From: Isosphaera sp. | GTDB taxonomy: Bacteria > Planctomycetota > Phycisphaerae > Phycisphaerales > UBA1924 | Direction: 5' to 3' | Assembly (NCBI GenBank): GCA_013822085.1 | Contig: PNJV01000003.1 | Span: 1-64,000 of the forward strand | DNA length: 64,000 bases | Shown here: piece after piece, positions 49,171 through 61,599 of the stretch | Position numbering within the stretch: position 1 is the stretch's first letter | Layout: the number at the start of each line of letters is the position of its first letter | Notes under the pieces: model-generated | Database searches by the model: none | Told to the model about the DNA's origin: nothing | What the model saw: only the letters and a program-made list of their open reading frames with translations | Position numbers and translations under genes: made by a program

Positions 49171-49419
49171 GCCAGACCGCTACGCAACGCACATGCAGCG
49201 GTTGCAATCGTCCCGCGGCGCCGGTGCCTTGATGGATCCTAAGTCCCCGGCGGGCTCCTGCGGCAGCACGCATGGGTGAGCCGGTGCGGATTGACAGGAG
49301 ATTGACACGGGCTTGGTTATGGGTCCTTGTCCTTGGGTTTGTCCTAGTTGACGCGCAGGGCGGGGCGCACGCAGGGGCGCAGGTCGGCCGGGCGGCGCCT
49401 CTTGCGCTGGGCGGGCGAG

Positions 49420-50220
49420 ATGTCGCAAAGCGCCAGTCCATATCATCCGGCCAACGTGGCGACGAACCCAGATATTTCGGGCCTGCTCAAGCAGTGGCCC
49501 TTCGAACCCGGCCGATTGAACGTCCGCACCATTACTGGGCGTGACGGCGAGCCGCGGATCCAGATGCGTGTGGACCTTGGCATCTTGCAGATGCACACCG
49601 AGGGGCGGCCCGACGGTCAGAGGCCGTTCGGGTTCGAGAGCCTGCTCGAGTACCACGAGTCGCGGCTGGACCAGGCAAGGTCGGAGGCGACGGACCCGGA
49701 GCAGGCGGAGTTTTCGCTCAGCGGCGAGCAGTGCCGGGACCTGCGCGACGAGGCGGTGCAGTACTACCAGCGGTACATGTCGCTGCTGGTGCTCGAGGAC
49801 TTCGAGGGCGTGGTGCGCGACACGTCGCGGAACCTGCGGGTCCTGGACCTGTGCCACAAGCACGGCACGTCGGAGGCCGACCGGCAGGCCATGGAGCCGT
49901 TCCGGGCGTTCATCACGATGATGCGCGCCCGGGCGCTGGCCAGCCAGGCGATCAAGGACAACGAGCCCAAGGCAGCGATCCATGCCATCGACGACGGGCT
50001 CGAGGCGCTGCGGCACCACTTCACGACCAGCGGCCAGGAGTCGGGGTTCGATCAGTCGGCCGAGGTGCAGACGCTGCGCGGGATGCGCGAGGCGCTGGTG
50101 CCCAAGCTGCCCTTGAGCCCGCGCGCCGAGCTACAGCGCCGCCTGGACGAGGCCATCAAATCGGAGAACTACGAGCTGGCGGCGATCCTGCGCGACGAGC
50201 TGCGCGGCCTGGGCGGCTGA
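49420..50220 (+). CDS. Protein with C-terminal UVR (UvrB/UvrC) motif
   Basis: AELQRRLDEAIKSENYELAAILRDELRGLGG. Confidence 0.8.
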   Translation: MSQSASPYHPANVATNPDISGLLKQWPFEPGRLNVRTITGRDGEPRIQMRVDLGILQMHTEGRPDGQRPFGFESLLEYHESRLDQARSEATDPEQAEFSLSGEQCRDLRDEAVQYYQRYMSLLVLEDFEGVVRDTSRNLRVLDLCHKHGTSEADRQAMEPFRAFITMMRARALASQAIKDNEPKAAIHAIDDGLEALRHHFTTSGQESGFDQSAEVQTLRGMREALVPKLPLSPRAELQRRLDEAIKSENYELAAILRDELRGLGG

Positions 50221-50383
50221 GGCGCCCTGGGGACGCGGCCTGTGTGTGGGGTGCGGGTCGGGGGCTCATGGCGCGGGTGCCTGCCCCGGGGCCCGGCAGA
50301 GGGGAGTGCGCAGGGGATCGGGGCGGGGAACGGGTTGATCGGGGCTTGCGCAAGGCCGCCCGGTGTCTGCCCAATAATCCAGC

Positions 50384-51346
50384 ATGCTGGCACCCGAAGC
50401 TCTGGAACCGATCGACCGCGTCGTGGAAGGCATTCAGGCCCTGCCCTGGGGTGCGCACGCGATCGCGGCCACGGTGTTGGTCGGCGGCGTTGTGGTGTGG
50501 TCGATGGGCCGGCGCGTGCTGCGCTGGGCCGCGGCGGTGCTCGGGGCGGCGATCGGGGCTGGGTGCTCCGTGGCCCTGGTGACGGGCGTGGTGCAGGCGC
50601 CCGGGGTTCCGGTGCTGGTGACGGCGGGGGTCGGGATGGTGCTTGGGTTGCTGGCGGCGCTGCTGGCGTACAAGGTCGCCACGGCGCTGGCGTTCGGGGT
50701 GGTGATCAGCGTGGCGGTGGCGATGGGCGTCGGGGTGACGCTGGCGGCGTTCCGCGACCGCCAGCCCGTCGCCGGGGACGGGATCGGGGGGCTGGAGCTG
50801 CCGGAGATCGTGCTCGATGCCGAGGGCGACGCGGGGGGGGTGGGGGTCGTCAGCGACGAGCTGGGGCAGGTCCTGGAGCGTCAAGCGCGGGAGCGGCTCG
50901 GGCTTGAGGACCCCTCTTCGGGTGACGAGCGACCGAGCGCGACCATCGAGCTTGCGCGCGGGGCCGGGGAGCGCATCGCGGCGTTCTTTGACATCGTGGG
51001 GGCTGAGGCGCGCACGCTGTGGGACCGCACCCCGACGGCCGAGCGTCTGTGGGTGATCGTGGGGGCCGTGGGTGGGATGCTCCTGGGGGTGCTGGGCGGG
51101 GTGAGCAAGCCGCGGTGGTCGGCGGCGACGGTGACGGCGATGTTCGGTGCTGGGCTGGTGCTCTCGAGCGGGTGGTGGCTGGTGCAGGCGCTGGGGCCGG
51201 CGCCGCGGTGGGCGGAGGTCTCGTCGAGCGGGTGGGTGGGGGCGTGGCTTGTCGTGTCGGTGGTGGGGATCGTGGCGCAGCTTCGGCGCAGCGGCAAGGC
51301 GGACCGGGCCGGGGGCGCGCCCCGCCCGGGGCCCGCGGGCGTGTGA
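50384..51346 (+). CDS. Multi-TM membrane protein, unknown function
   Basis: Several hydrophobic helices; -10-like AATAAT 5 nt before ATG. Confidence 0.65.
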   Translation: MLAPEALEPIDRVVEGIQALPWGAHAIAATVLVGGVVVWSMGRRVLRWAAAVLGAAIGAGCSVALVTGVVQAPGVPVLVTAGVGMVLGLLAALLAYKVATALAFGVVISVAVAMGVGVTLAAFRDRQPVAGDGIGGLELPEIVLDAEGDAGGVGVVSDELGQVLERQARERLGLEDPSSGDERPSATIELARGAGERIAAFFDIVGAEARTLWDRTPTAERLWVIVGAVGGMLLGVLGGVSKPRWSAATVTAMFGAGLVLSSGWWLVQALGPAPRWAEVSSSGWVGAWLVVSVVGIVAQLRRSGKADRAGGAPRPGPAGV

Positions 51347-51552
51347 GAGGCCCGGTCGCCGGCTCGGCGGCGGGGGTGGGCCGGTCGCGGCGATCGGATA
51401 GGTTGTCTATGGTGATGGCCCGTGGGCGTGCCGCGTGTTGACGCGGGGCGTGGTGGCGGGGACACTCAGGGCTGTGCAGCGGCGGTGCCCGGGGCCCGCG
51501 TCGCGGCGCTCGTGGATCGGTACCGGACACCCGATCGGGAGGAACAGCGGAC

Positions 51553-52995
51553 ATGGCACGATCGTCATCCATCTCGACCGGCGTGGGCGTGCTTATCGCG
51601 GTGCTGTCGCTGGCGACGCTGACCCTGTTCGTGCTCACGCTGGTCTTTGTGGGGCAGAAGCAGACGGCCGAGCAGCAGCTGGCCGCGTTCCGCCAGGAGA
51701 CCGACGAGATCATCCGCGCCAGCGAGCGCAACCTGGGCTCGGTGCGGACGCTGATCGACTCGGCCAAGCGCGACAACCGCTCGCTGGTCGGCGCGCTCAC
51801 CGAGCAGTTCGGCGACATCAGCCAGCTGGTCTCCGGCTCGCGCGGCGACTCGCTCACGTCGCTCAAGCAGCGGGTCGAGGGTGCGCTGCGGCCGCTGGGC
51901 GGGTCGAACCTGGTCTCCACGCTGGCCGACCAGCGTTCGTCGCTTGCGCGCTCCGAGCAGCGGGCCCGCGACGCCGAGGCGGCCGCGGCCGCGGCGCGCT
52001 CGGACCTGGAGAACCAGAACGCCCTGGTCCGCCAGCAGGGCGAGCAGAGCAAGACGACCATCGACGCGCTCAACGCGCAGGTCCGCGGGTACCGCCAGGA
52101 GCTGGAGACCTTCCGCGGCGACGTGCAGGAGGCCGTGGAGACCGCTGGGGCCGAGATCGAGCGGACGACCCGCGAGGCGGGCGAGCAGCGGGCCCGCGAC
52201 GCCGACCAGATCGCGCGGCTCGGCGGGGAGCTGGCCGCGGCCCAGGCACGGCTGCGCGAGCTCCAGGGCACGCGGCCCGGCGAGCGGCTGGTGGCCGACC
52301 CGGAGTTCGCCCTGGTCGACGGCCAGGTCACGGTGGTGGACAACGCGGCGGGCGACGTCGTGTTTATCAACCGCGGCCGGCGCGACCGCGTCTTCCTGGG
52401 CCAGACCTTCGAGGTGTACAGCGACGGCTCGCAGGTGCGGCCCGTGCCCGTGCTCGACCCGCGCACGGGGCAGACCAGCGAGGAGTTCCCGCCGGGCAAG
52501 GCGGCCATCGAGATCATCGCCATCGAGGACGCCACGAGCCGGGCGCGCGTGGTGCGGCCCAGGGCGCGCGGCGTCGGGTCGCGGGCCCACAGCATCGCCC
52601 AGGGCGACGTGATCGTCAACGCGGTCTACGACCCGGCCAAGGTCTACCGGTTCCTCATCGCGGGGGACTTCAACCTCCGCGGCGGCACGCCCACGCCGCT
52701 GGGGCGCGACGACGTGCGGGCCCTGATCACCCAGTGGGGCGGCCAGGTGGTCGAGACGCTCTCGGGCGAGGTGGACTTTGTCGTCCTGGGGGAGCGCCCG
52801 GTGGTGCCGCCCCAGCCGGCGGGCACGGCCTCGACGGAGGTGATCTCGTTCTTCGTGCAGAAGCAGAACGAGGCCGGGCAGTACGAGCGGTTCCTGCGGG
52901 AAGCGACCGGCAGCGAGATCCCGATCCTCAACCAGAACCGGCTGCTGACGCTGACCGGCCAGGCGGGGCTGGGCGCGGCCTTCGGGGCCCGCTGA
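51553..52995 (+). CDS. Membrane-anchored coiled-coil protein with FlgT_C-like and BRCT-like C-terminal regions
   Basis: TM at 10-34; long Ala/Glu/Arg coiled coil; VVFINRGRRDRVFLGQTFEVY...AHSIAQGDVIVN; YRFLIAGDF...ALITQWGGQVVETLSGEVDFVVLGERP...EIPILNQNRLLTL. Confidence 0.65.
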   Translation: MARSSSISTGVGVLIAVLSLATLTLFVLTLVFVGQKQTAEQQLAAFRQETDEIIRASERNLGSVRTLIDSAKRDNRSLVGALTEQFGDISQLVSGSRGDSLTSLKQRVEGALRPLGGSNLVSTLADQRSSLARSEQRARDAEAAAAAARSDLENQNALVRQQGEQSKTTIDALNAQVRGYRQELETFRGDVQEAVETAGAEIERTTREAGEQRARDADQIARLGGELAAAQARLRELQGTRPGERLVADPEFALVDGQVTVVDNAAGDVVFINRGRRDRVFLGQTFEVYSDGSQVRPVPVLDPRTGQTSEEFPPGKAAIEIIAIEDATSRARVVRPRARGVGSRAHSIAQGDVIVNAVYDPAKVYRFLIAGDFNLRGGTPTPLGRDDVRALITQWGGQVVETLSGEVDFVVLGERPVVPPQPAGTASTEVISFFVQKQNEAGQYERFLREATGSEIPILNQNRLLTLTGQAGLGAAFGAR

Positions 52996-53027
52996 GCGCC
53001 CGTTCGCGGTCACAGCTGAGGCCGCCG

Positions 53028-53879
53028 TCAGAGGCCGACGGCGCCGCGCAGGCGCGCCACCTCGCTGCGCTCCAGCTCGCGCCAGGCGCCCTGGGCCACG
53101 CCCGAAAGCGGCAGGGGCCCGATGGCGGTCTGCTTGACGCGATCAACCTTGAGGCCGGACTCGATGAGCACGCGTTCGAGGTTGCTCGTCCGCGCTGAGA
53201 GGAGCGAGACGTCCAGCACGAGCTTGCGGCCGCCGAGCCGGCCCTTGCCGTCGGGCGAGGGGCGGTCGGGCTCGTCATCGGAGCCGGCGCGGGCGTCGGC
53301 GATGGTGACCTTGGCCCTGCCCTTGAGCCTGCGGCTGAGGGTGTCGGCGGCTTGGCGCATGTCCTCGCCGCGCACGGTGACTCGGAAGGTGCGCGGCACC
53401 TTGTAGCGGGCGTGGGTGAGGCGGTGGGCCAGGTCGCCGTCGTTGGTGAGCAGGACCAGGCCGCAGTCGTGGAAGCCGAGGCGGCCGACGGGGAACAGCC
53501 GCGGGGCGGTGGGGTGCTTGACCAGGTCGGCAACGGTCCTGCGCTGGCCGCCCACAGCGCCGCGGTCGGCCAGGGACGTCAGGACGCGCGGCGGCTTGTT
53601 GAGCAGCACGTAGACGAAGCGGCGGCGCGAGGGGGAGTGCACGGCGCGGCCGTCGATCTCGACCTTGTCCTGGGAGGGGCTCACGAAGATCGGCGGCGCG
53701 GTCACGACTTGGCCGTTGATGGCGATGCGGCCGCGGCGGATCAGGTCCTCGGCGGCGCGGCGCGAGGCCAGGCCCAGGTCTGCCAGGAAGCGCTGGAGGC
53801 GCAGCGCCCCCGGGCGCGAGGCGTCTCGCAGCGGGTCGGTGATCGGGGGATGATCGGGTTCACGAAGCGGGACGGGCAC
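53028..53879 (-). CDS. RsuA/RluB-family pseudouridine synthase
   Basis: S4 domain LRLQRFLADLGLASRRAAEDLIRRGRIAINGQVV; VLLNKPPRVLTS; VGRLGFHDCGLVLLTNDGDLAHRLTHARY. Start uncertain (GTG 53879 chosen). Confidence 0.9.
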   Translation of the reverse strand: MPVPLREPDHPPITDPLRDASRPGALRLQRFLADLGLASRRAAEDLIRRGRIAINGQVVTAPPIFVSPSQDKVEIDGRAVHSPSRRRFVYVLLNKPPRVLTSLADRGAVGGQRRTVADLVKHPTAPRLFPVGRLGFHDCGLVLLTNDGDLAHRLTHARYKVPRTFRVTVRGEDMRQAADTLSRRLKGRAKVTIADARAGSDDEPDRPSPDGKGRLGGRKLVLDVSLLSARTSNLERVLIESGLKVDRVKQTAIGPLPLSGVAQGAWRELERSEVARLRGAVGL

Positions 53880-54218
53880 TGGCGTCGGCGCGGGCTGGGC
53901 GTCCTGGGTTAGCTCGGCTGGGGCCAGGGCGCTGCGGCGGCGGGGTGTGCGCGGCGCGGGGGAATCGGCGGGGTCGGTGTCCGCGGGAGGGGTGCGGGTG
54001 GTGGGGGGGGTGGGTTTGGTTCGGCGGATCAGGGAGCGGTCAGGCTCCGGGGTGGTTGGCGTTGGCACCGGCGATGGTACCTGGACGGCGGGGCTGGGGG
54101 CCCGGGCAGGTGCAAGGCCGCGGGTGCGTGGCGGGTGCCGCGGTGGGAGCGATGCTCCGGCGGTGTGAATCGTGGCGTGGGTCTGTCGTGGCGGGCGCAG
54201 CGGGCCGACAATACCGGT

Positions 54219-55940
54219 GTGCACCAGCGACCGATCGAACAGGGCGAGCAGCCGCAGACCGACGAGCACGGCGTGACGACCGGCGCGCCGCGGGGCCGGC
54301 TGCGCGGGGTCAGCGTGCAGGGCGCGCTGGACCGGCTCCAGCGGTGGCTGGGGCACGACACGCTGCCGTTGATGGCCGCGGCGCTGTCGTACCGCACGAT
54401 CTTTTCGCTGATCCCGCTGCTCTTGGTGGGGCTGCTGACGCTCCAGCTGTTCTCCAACACCGACGCGCTGATCCAGCAGCTGCTCCGGCGGGTGATCGAC
54501 CAGGCCGGGCTTGCGGACATCGTGAGCAAGGCGGTGGCCACCGGAGGCGATGCGGGCGAAGCTGCGGCGCTGAGCGAGGCCCAGCGCGAGGCGGGGCTGC
54601 GGCAGATCGAGGGGTGGATCCAGGGGATCCTCAAGGGGTTCAGGGGCCTGAACTTCGGGGCCATCGGGCTGGTGTCGGCCCTGACGCTGATCTACGCGGC
54701 GATCTCGCTGCTGGTGGAGGTGGAGAACTCGTTCAACACGGTGTACGGGGTGGCGCGGGGGCGGTCGTTCAAGCAGCGGGTGCTCCAGTACTGGCTGGTG
54801 GTGACGCTGGGGCCGCTGGCGGTGTACGGCTCGTTCTATGTCGGCGAGCGGTTCACCGCGGCGGCCGAGCGCGTGGTGAGCACGCAGATCCAGGCCGTCG
54901 AGGGGGCGCCGGGGCCCCAGGGCGCGAGCGCAGCCCGGTGGGAGGCGGGCCTGGCGAGCCCGACGGACCCGGGGCGCTCGGCGCGGGGCACCGTCGAGGG
55001 CGCGATGGCGGCCGTGCGCGGGGAGGCGCTGGGCGGCCTGAGCGGGGCGGGCCTGGGCGGGGCGGGGTCGGGGATCTCGCAGCGGCTGATCCGCGGGGTG
55101 GGCTTCGGGGTGACGGTGCTGATCTCCACGGTGCTGCTGTGGGTGCTGTACGTGATCGTGCCCAACACGAAGGTGCGGGTGTGGGCGGCCCTTGCCGGCG
55201 CGCTGGTCGGGGGGGTGCTGCTGGAGGTGGCCAAGTGGGGCTTCCGGAACTTCGTGACGGGCGCTGGGTATCAGTCGCTGTACGGGTCGCTGGCGTTGCT
55301 GCCGCTGTTCCTGATGTGGGTGTACGTGCTGTGGATGATCGTGCTGCTGGGGCTGAGGCTGGCGTACCTGATCCAGACCGGTCGGCGCGGGCGTGTGGTG
55401 GGGGTTGCCAACCTCGTCGAGCGGGCCACGGGCTCGGGGCGGGCGTGGTGGGTGGATCCCGCCGCTGGGGTGCCGGTGCTGGCGTTGGTGGCTCGGGCGT
55501 TCGGGCGCGGCCAGGGGGTGAGCGCCGAGGACCTGTCGCGCGCCTGCGGGATCGAGCCGCGGCTGGTCGGGCAGATGCTCGAGCGGATGCACACAAACGG
55601 GTGGGTTCACCGCGGCGCCGAGGAGCGCGAGGGGCAGTGGGTGCTCTCGATGCCCGCCGAGCGGATCGGCCTTGGGCCGGTCCTGGAGGCGTGCTTCGAG
55701 CTCGCCGACGCGGGGCAGACCACGCGCGAGGTGCGCGAGAGCGTGGTCCGGCGGCTGCGGCGGGCCCAGGTGGCGTCGGTGCGTGGCATGAGCCTGGCCA
55801 GCGTGCTGGGCGCGGTGCTGACCGACGAGGACGGCGCTGGGCCGGTGGCCGCGTCAGACGCCGGCGGCGGGGCGCGCCGGGACGCGGGCCCGGAAGCTGG
55901 CGCCGAAGCTGGCCAAGAAGCGGGCGTCGTCCCGGCCTGA
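54219..55940 (+). CDS. YihY/BrkB family membrane protein with C-terminal winged-helix-like region
   Basis: LPLMAAALSYRTIFSLIPLLLV, VLISTVLLWVLYVIVPNTKVRVWAALAGALVGGVLLEVAKWGF. Confidence 0.9.
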   Translation: MHQRPIEQGEQPQTDEHGVTTGAPRGRLRGVSVQGALDRLQRWLGHDTLPLMAAALSYRTIFSLIPLLLVGLLTLQLFSNTDALIQQLLRRVIDQAGLADIVSKAVATGGDAGEAAALSEAQREAGLRQIEGWIQGILKGFRGLNFGAIGLVSALTLIYAAISLLVEVENSFNTVYGVARGRSFKQRVLQYWLVVTLGPLAVYGSFYVGERFTAAAERVVSTQIQAVEGAPGPQGASAARWEAGLASPTDPGRSARGTVEGAMAAVRGEALGGLSGAGLGGAGSGISQRLIRGVGFGVTVLISTVLLWVLYVIVPNTKVRVWAALAGALVGGVLLEVAKWGFRNFVTGAGYQSLYGSLALLPLFLMWVYVLWMIVLLGLRLAYLIQTGRRGRVVGVANLVERATGSGRAWWVDPAAGVPVLALVARAFGRGQGVSAEDLSRACGIEPRLVGQMLERMHTNGWVHRGAEEREGQWVLSMPAERIGLGPVLEACFELADAGQTTREVRESVVRRLRRAQVASVRGMSLASVLGAVLTDEDGAGPVAASDAGGGARRDAGPEAGAEAGQEAGVVPA

Positions 55941-55950
55941 GCGGGTCGGC

Positions 55951-59022
<3,072 letters not shown>

Positions 59023-59080
59023 GTGTGGTACCGATGGGGGCAAGTCGCGGCCGGTGGTCATCCGAATCGGCGGAGACGTC

Positions 59081-59148
59081 CGGTGAGCCCACGCCCGGGG
59101 CGCAGTGAGGGTGGGCGGCTGGTGCCCCTGAGCAGCGCGGGCTCACCG
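59081..59148 (-). other. Candidate structured 5'-UTR/leader of gcvP (10-bp outer stem CGGTGAGCCC/GGGCTCACCG)
   Basis: Perfect inverted repeat 59081-59090 / 59139-59148 enclosing a GGGGC/GCCCC inner pair. Confidence 0.35.
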
Positions 59149-59219
59149 AAAACGATATCCCGCTCGGGGAGGAAATCGGCGGGAAAGGTGCGGCCGGGGG
59201 CGGTCGGATGTGCAAAGAT

Positions 59220-59231
59220 GTGCCATGGCAC
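59220..59231. other. Perfect 12-bp palindrome GTGCCATGGCAC between divergent gcvP and M28 genes
   Basis: Direct reading. Confidence 0.6.
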
Positions 59232-59320
59232 CGGTACACACCCGGTCGGCGCCCGCGCGGGCCCTTTCGGGTGTGCCCCCAGCCCCATCACCCCCCCGAA
59301 GGGGCCCATTGGAGCACAGG

Positions 59321-61411
59321 ATGAGCACGCAGGATCGTCGCATCGGCATGGCTGGTCTTGGTGGCGTGTGCGTGGTTCGGAGGCTGCTGATCGCCTCGGG
59401 GCTGCTGGCCTCGGTCGTGGTCTCGGGGCCGCAGGGGCTCGCGTGGGCTGGGGCGGGTTCTGGGACGTTTGCGACCGCCGACGACCGCGCCTCGGCCAAG
59501 GCCGCTGACACGCTCATCGACACGCTCAAGGGCCTGACGGCCCAGGAGCAGGCGTACTTCCAGCACGTGACGGCGCTCTCGAGCCCGTTCTTCGAGGGGC
59601 GCGCGCCGGGCGAGCGCGGCAACGAGCTGGCGGCGGAGTACGCCGAGTTCTTCTTCAAGCGCGCCGGGCTGCGGCCGGTGATCCCGCAGGAGGGGGGCCA
59701 GCCCACGTACCGCCAGCCCTTCGACATGGCGCCGCGGCTGACGCTGGAAGACAAGTCGCTGGCGTGGTCGATCCCCGGCGGGGCGACGGTGAGCCTGGGG
59801 CCGGCGCAGTTCACGCCGCTGGGCGCCACCGGCTCGACGCCGGGTCAGGAGCCGGCGCAGCTGCCGATGGTCTTTGCCGGCTACGGCCTTGAGACGAGCG
59901 AGCAGTACCATGGCCTGCCCGCGGACCTGGACCTGAGCGGCAAGCTGGTGGTGGTCTTCCGGTTCGAGCCGCTCAACGAGCGTGGCCAGAGCCGGCTGGG
60001 CCAGGACGGGCAGTTCACGCGTTCGGCGGGGCTTGCGCAGAAGTTCGAGGCCCTGACCAAGCGCGGCGCGGCGGGGATCGTGGTGGTGAACCCGCCGGGG
60101 CTGGACGACCCCCGCGCCGGTCGGCTGGACAGGTTCCAGGCCGCGGCCGGCGGGCGGACGCTGGGCGTGCCGGTGCTCCAGATGACGGAGGACGCCTTCG
60201 ACGCGCTGGCCGTGGCCGCCGGCACGAGCATCAAGGACCTTCGCGCGCAGGCCGACGCGGGCCACGTGCTGGCCGACCTCAAGGCCGTGGCGTCGGTGAA
60301 GGTCAAGGCCACGTCCAAGCCGGTCAAGACGGGGAACGTCGCCGGGCTCGTGCAGGGCAGGGGCGCGCTGGCCAGCGAGTACGTCGTCGTGGGCGGTCAC
60401 TACGACCACGTGGGGTACGGGTTCTTCGGCTCTCGTGGCGGGTTCGTGGGTCAGCTGCACCCCGGCGCCGACGACAACGCCTCGGGCACGGCGGGCGTGC
60501 TGCTGGCCGCCGAGCGGATGGCGCGCCAGTACGCCGAGCTGCCCGAGAGCGCCCAGGCCCGGTCGCTCATCTTCGTGGTCTTTAGCGCCGAGGAGTCCGG
60601 GCTCGTCGGGGCGCGGGAGTTCGTCCGGGCGTTGCCCGTGCCGGCCGACAAGGTCTACGCCATGCTGAACATGGACATGATCGGGCGCGTGCGCAAGGGC
60701 ATCGTGGACGTGGCGGGGATCGGCTCGGCCAAGGGCTTTGCCGACATCCTGGCGCCGCACTTTGAGCGGTCGGGCCTGAACGTGGCCCAGCTGCCCGGCG
60801 CCCAGGGGCCCTCCGACCACGCGGTGTTCTACGGCGCGCAGGTCCCGTCGCTGCACTTCTTCAGCGGCATCCACCCGCAGTATCACCAGCCCGGCGACAC
60901 CTACGTGCACATCAACCCGGTCGGGGCCGTGCGCGTGATCGACATGGTCATGGGCATCGCGCAGGACCTGGCCACGCGGGCCCAGCCGCTGGAGTTCACG
61001 CAGGCCACGGGGCAGTCGGTCGATCTCCGCGCGGACCGCTGGGACGACGCGCCGGCTGCGCCCGCGGCCCCCGCGCAGGGCCAGGGCGCCCAAGCCGTGC
61101 CCGGTGCGGGTGGTGGGGCGGGGGGGCTCAGCGGCACCGCGGTTCGGTTCGGCATCGCGCCGGGCAACTACGGCCAGAGCGGCGGGGTGCTCGTCGGTGA
61201 CGTCACGCCGGGCGGCACCGCCGACAAGGCCGGGCTCGTCGCCGGCGACCTGCTCACCCACTGGGACAGCCGGCCCATCGAGTCCGTCGAGGCGTGGGTG
61301 CCCATGCTCGCAGCGGCCACGCCCGGGCAGGTCGTCTCGCTGACGGTCAAGCGCGGCCAGCGCGTGCTGACGGTGCCGGCCACGCTCCAGGCGCGTCCCG
61401 CGGGCGAGTAA
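59321..61411 (+). CDS. Secreted M28 family peptidase with C-terminal PDZ domain
   Basis: VVGGHYDHVGYG, HPGADDNASGTAGVLLAAERMA, FVVFSAEESGLVGAREF, LNMDMIGRV, DHAVFYGAQVPSLHFFSGIHPQYHQPGDT; PDZ VLVGDVTPGGTADKAGLVAGDLLTHWDSRPI. Confidence 0.94.
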   Translation: MSTQDRRIGMAGLGGVCVVRRLLIASGLLASVVVSGPQGLAWAGAGSGTFATADDRASAKAADTLIDTLKGLTAQEQAYFQHVTALSSPFFEGRAPGERGNELAAEYAEFFFKRAGLRPVIPQEGGQPTYRQPFDMAPRLTLEDKSLAWSIPGGATVSLGPAQFTPLGATGSTPGQEPAQLPMVFAGYGLETSEQYHGLPADLDLSGKLVVVFRFEPLNERGQSRLGQDGQFTRSAGLAQKFEALTKRGAAGIVVVNPPGLDDPRAGRLDRFQAAAGGRTLGVPVLQMTEDAFDALAVAAGTSIKDLRAQADAGHVLADLKAVASVKVKATSKPVKTGNVAGLVQGRGALASEYVVVGGHYDHVGYGFFGSRGGFVGQLHPGADDNASGTAGVLLAAERMARQYAELPESAQARSLIFVVFSAEESGLVGAREFVRALPVPADKVYAMLNMDMIGRVRKGIVDVAGIGSAKGFADILAPHFERSGLNVAQLPGAQGPSDHAVFYGAQVPSLHFFSGIHPQYHQPGDTYVHINPVGAVRVIDMVMGIAQDLATRAQPLEFTQATGQSVDLRADRWDDAPAAPAAPAQGQGAQAVPGAGGGAGGLSGTAVRFGIAPGNYGQSGGVLVGDVTPGGTADKAGLVAGDLLTHWDSRPIESVEAWVPMLAAATPGQVVSLTVKRGQRVLTVPATLQARPAGE

Positions 61412-61437
61412 AGCCGCGCCGACCAGCCAGCAACCCC

Positions 61438-61472
61438 ACGGCGCTTGCCAGCAGTGGCCAGCGCCGTTTTTT
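61438..61472 (+). terminator. Rho-independent terminator after the M28 peptidase
   Basis: ACGGCGCTtGCC-agcagt-GGCcAGCGCCGT followed by T-run (TTTTTTATTT). Confidence 0.92.
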
Positions 61473-61599
61473 ATTTCTGCCAGGGCCCAAGCTCGGGTGT
61501 CGGATGACCCGCGGGCCCGACGGGTCGCCGCGAAAGTATCATCCCGAGCCGGGTCGAACCGGCCGCGCCGGGCCGAACCCGCGCAGCACGGAGCGCCGC

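Noticed and set aside
53880-55610. N-terminal extension of the 860-aa ORF containing the pseudouridine synthase
   Set aside because: Mostly antisense to the YihY/BrkB gene; the conserved S4/synthase domains begin near 53850.
59081-59148. Glycine riboswitch upstream of gcvP
   Set aside because: Structure is present but the conserved glycine riboswitch core was not recognised; kept only as an unclassified structured element.
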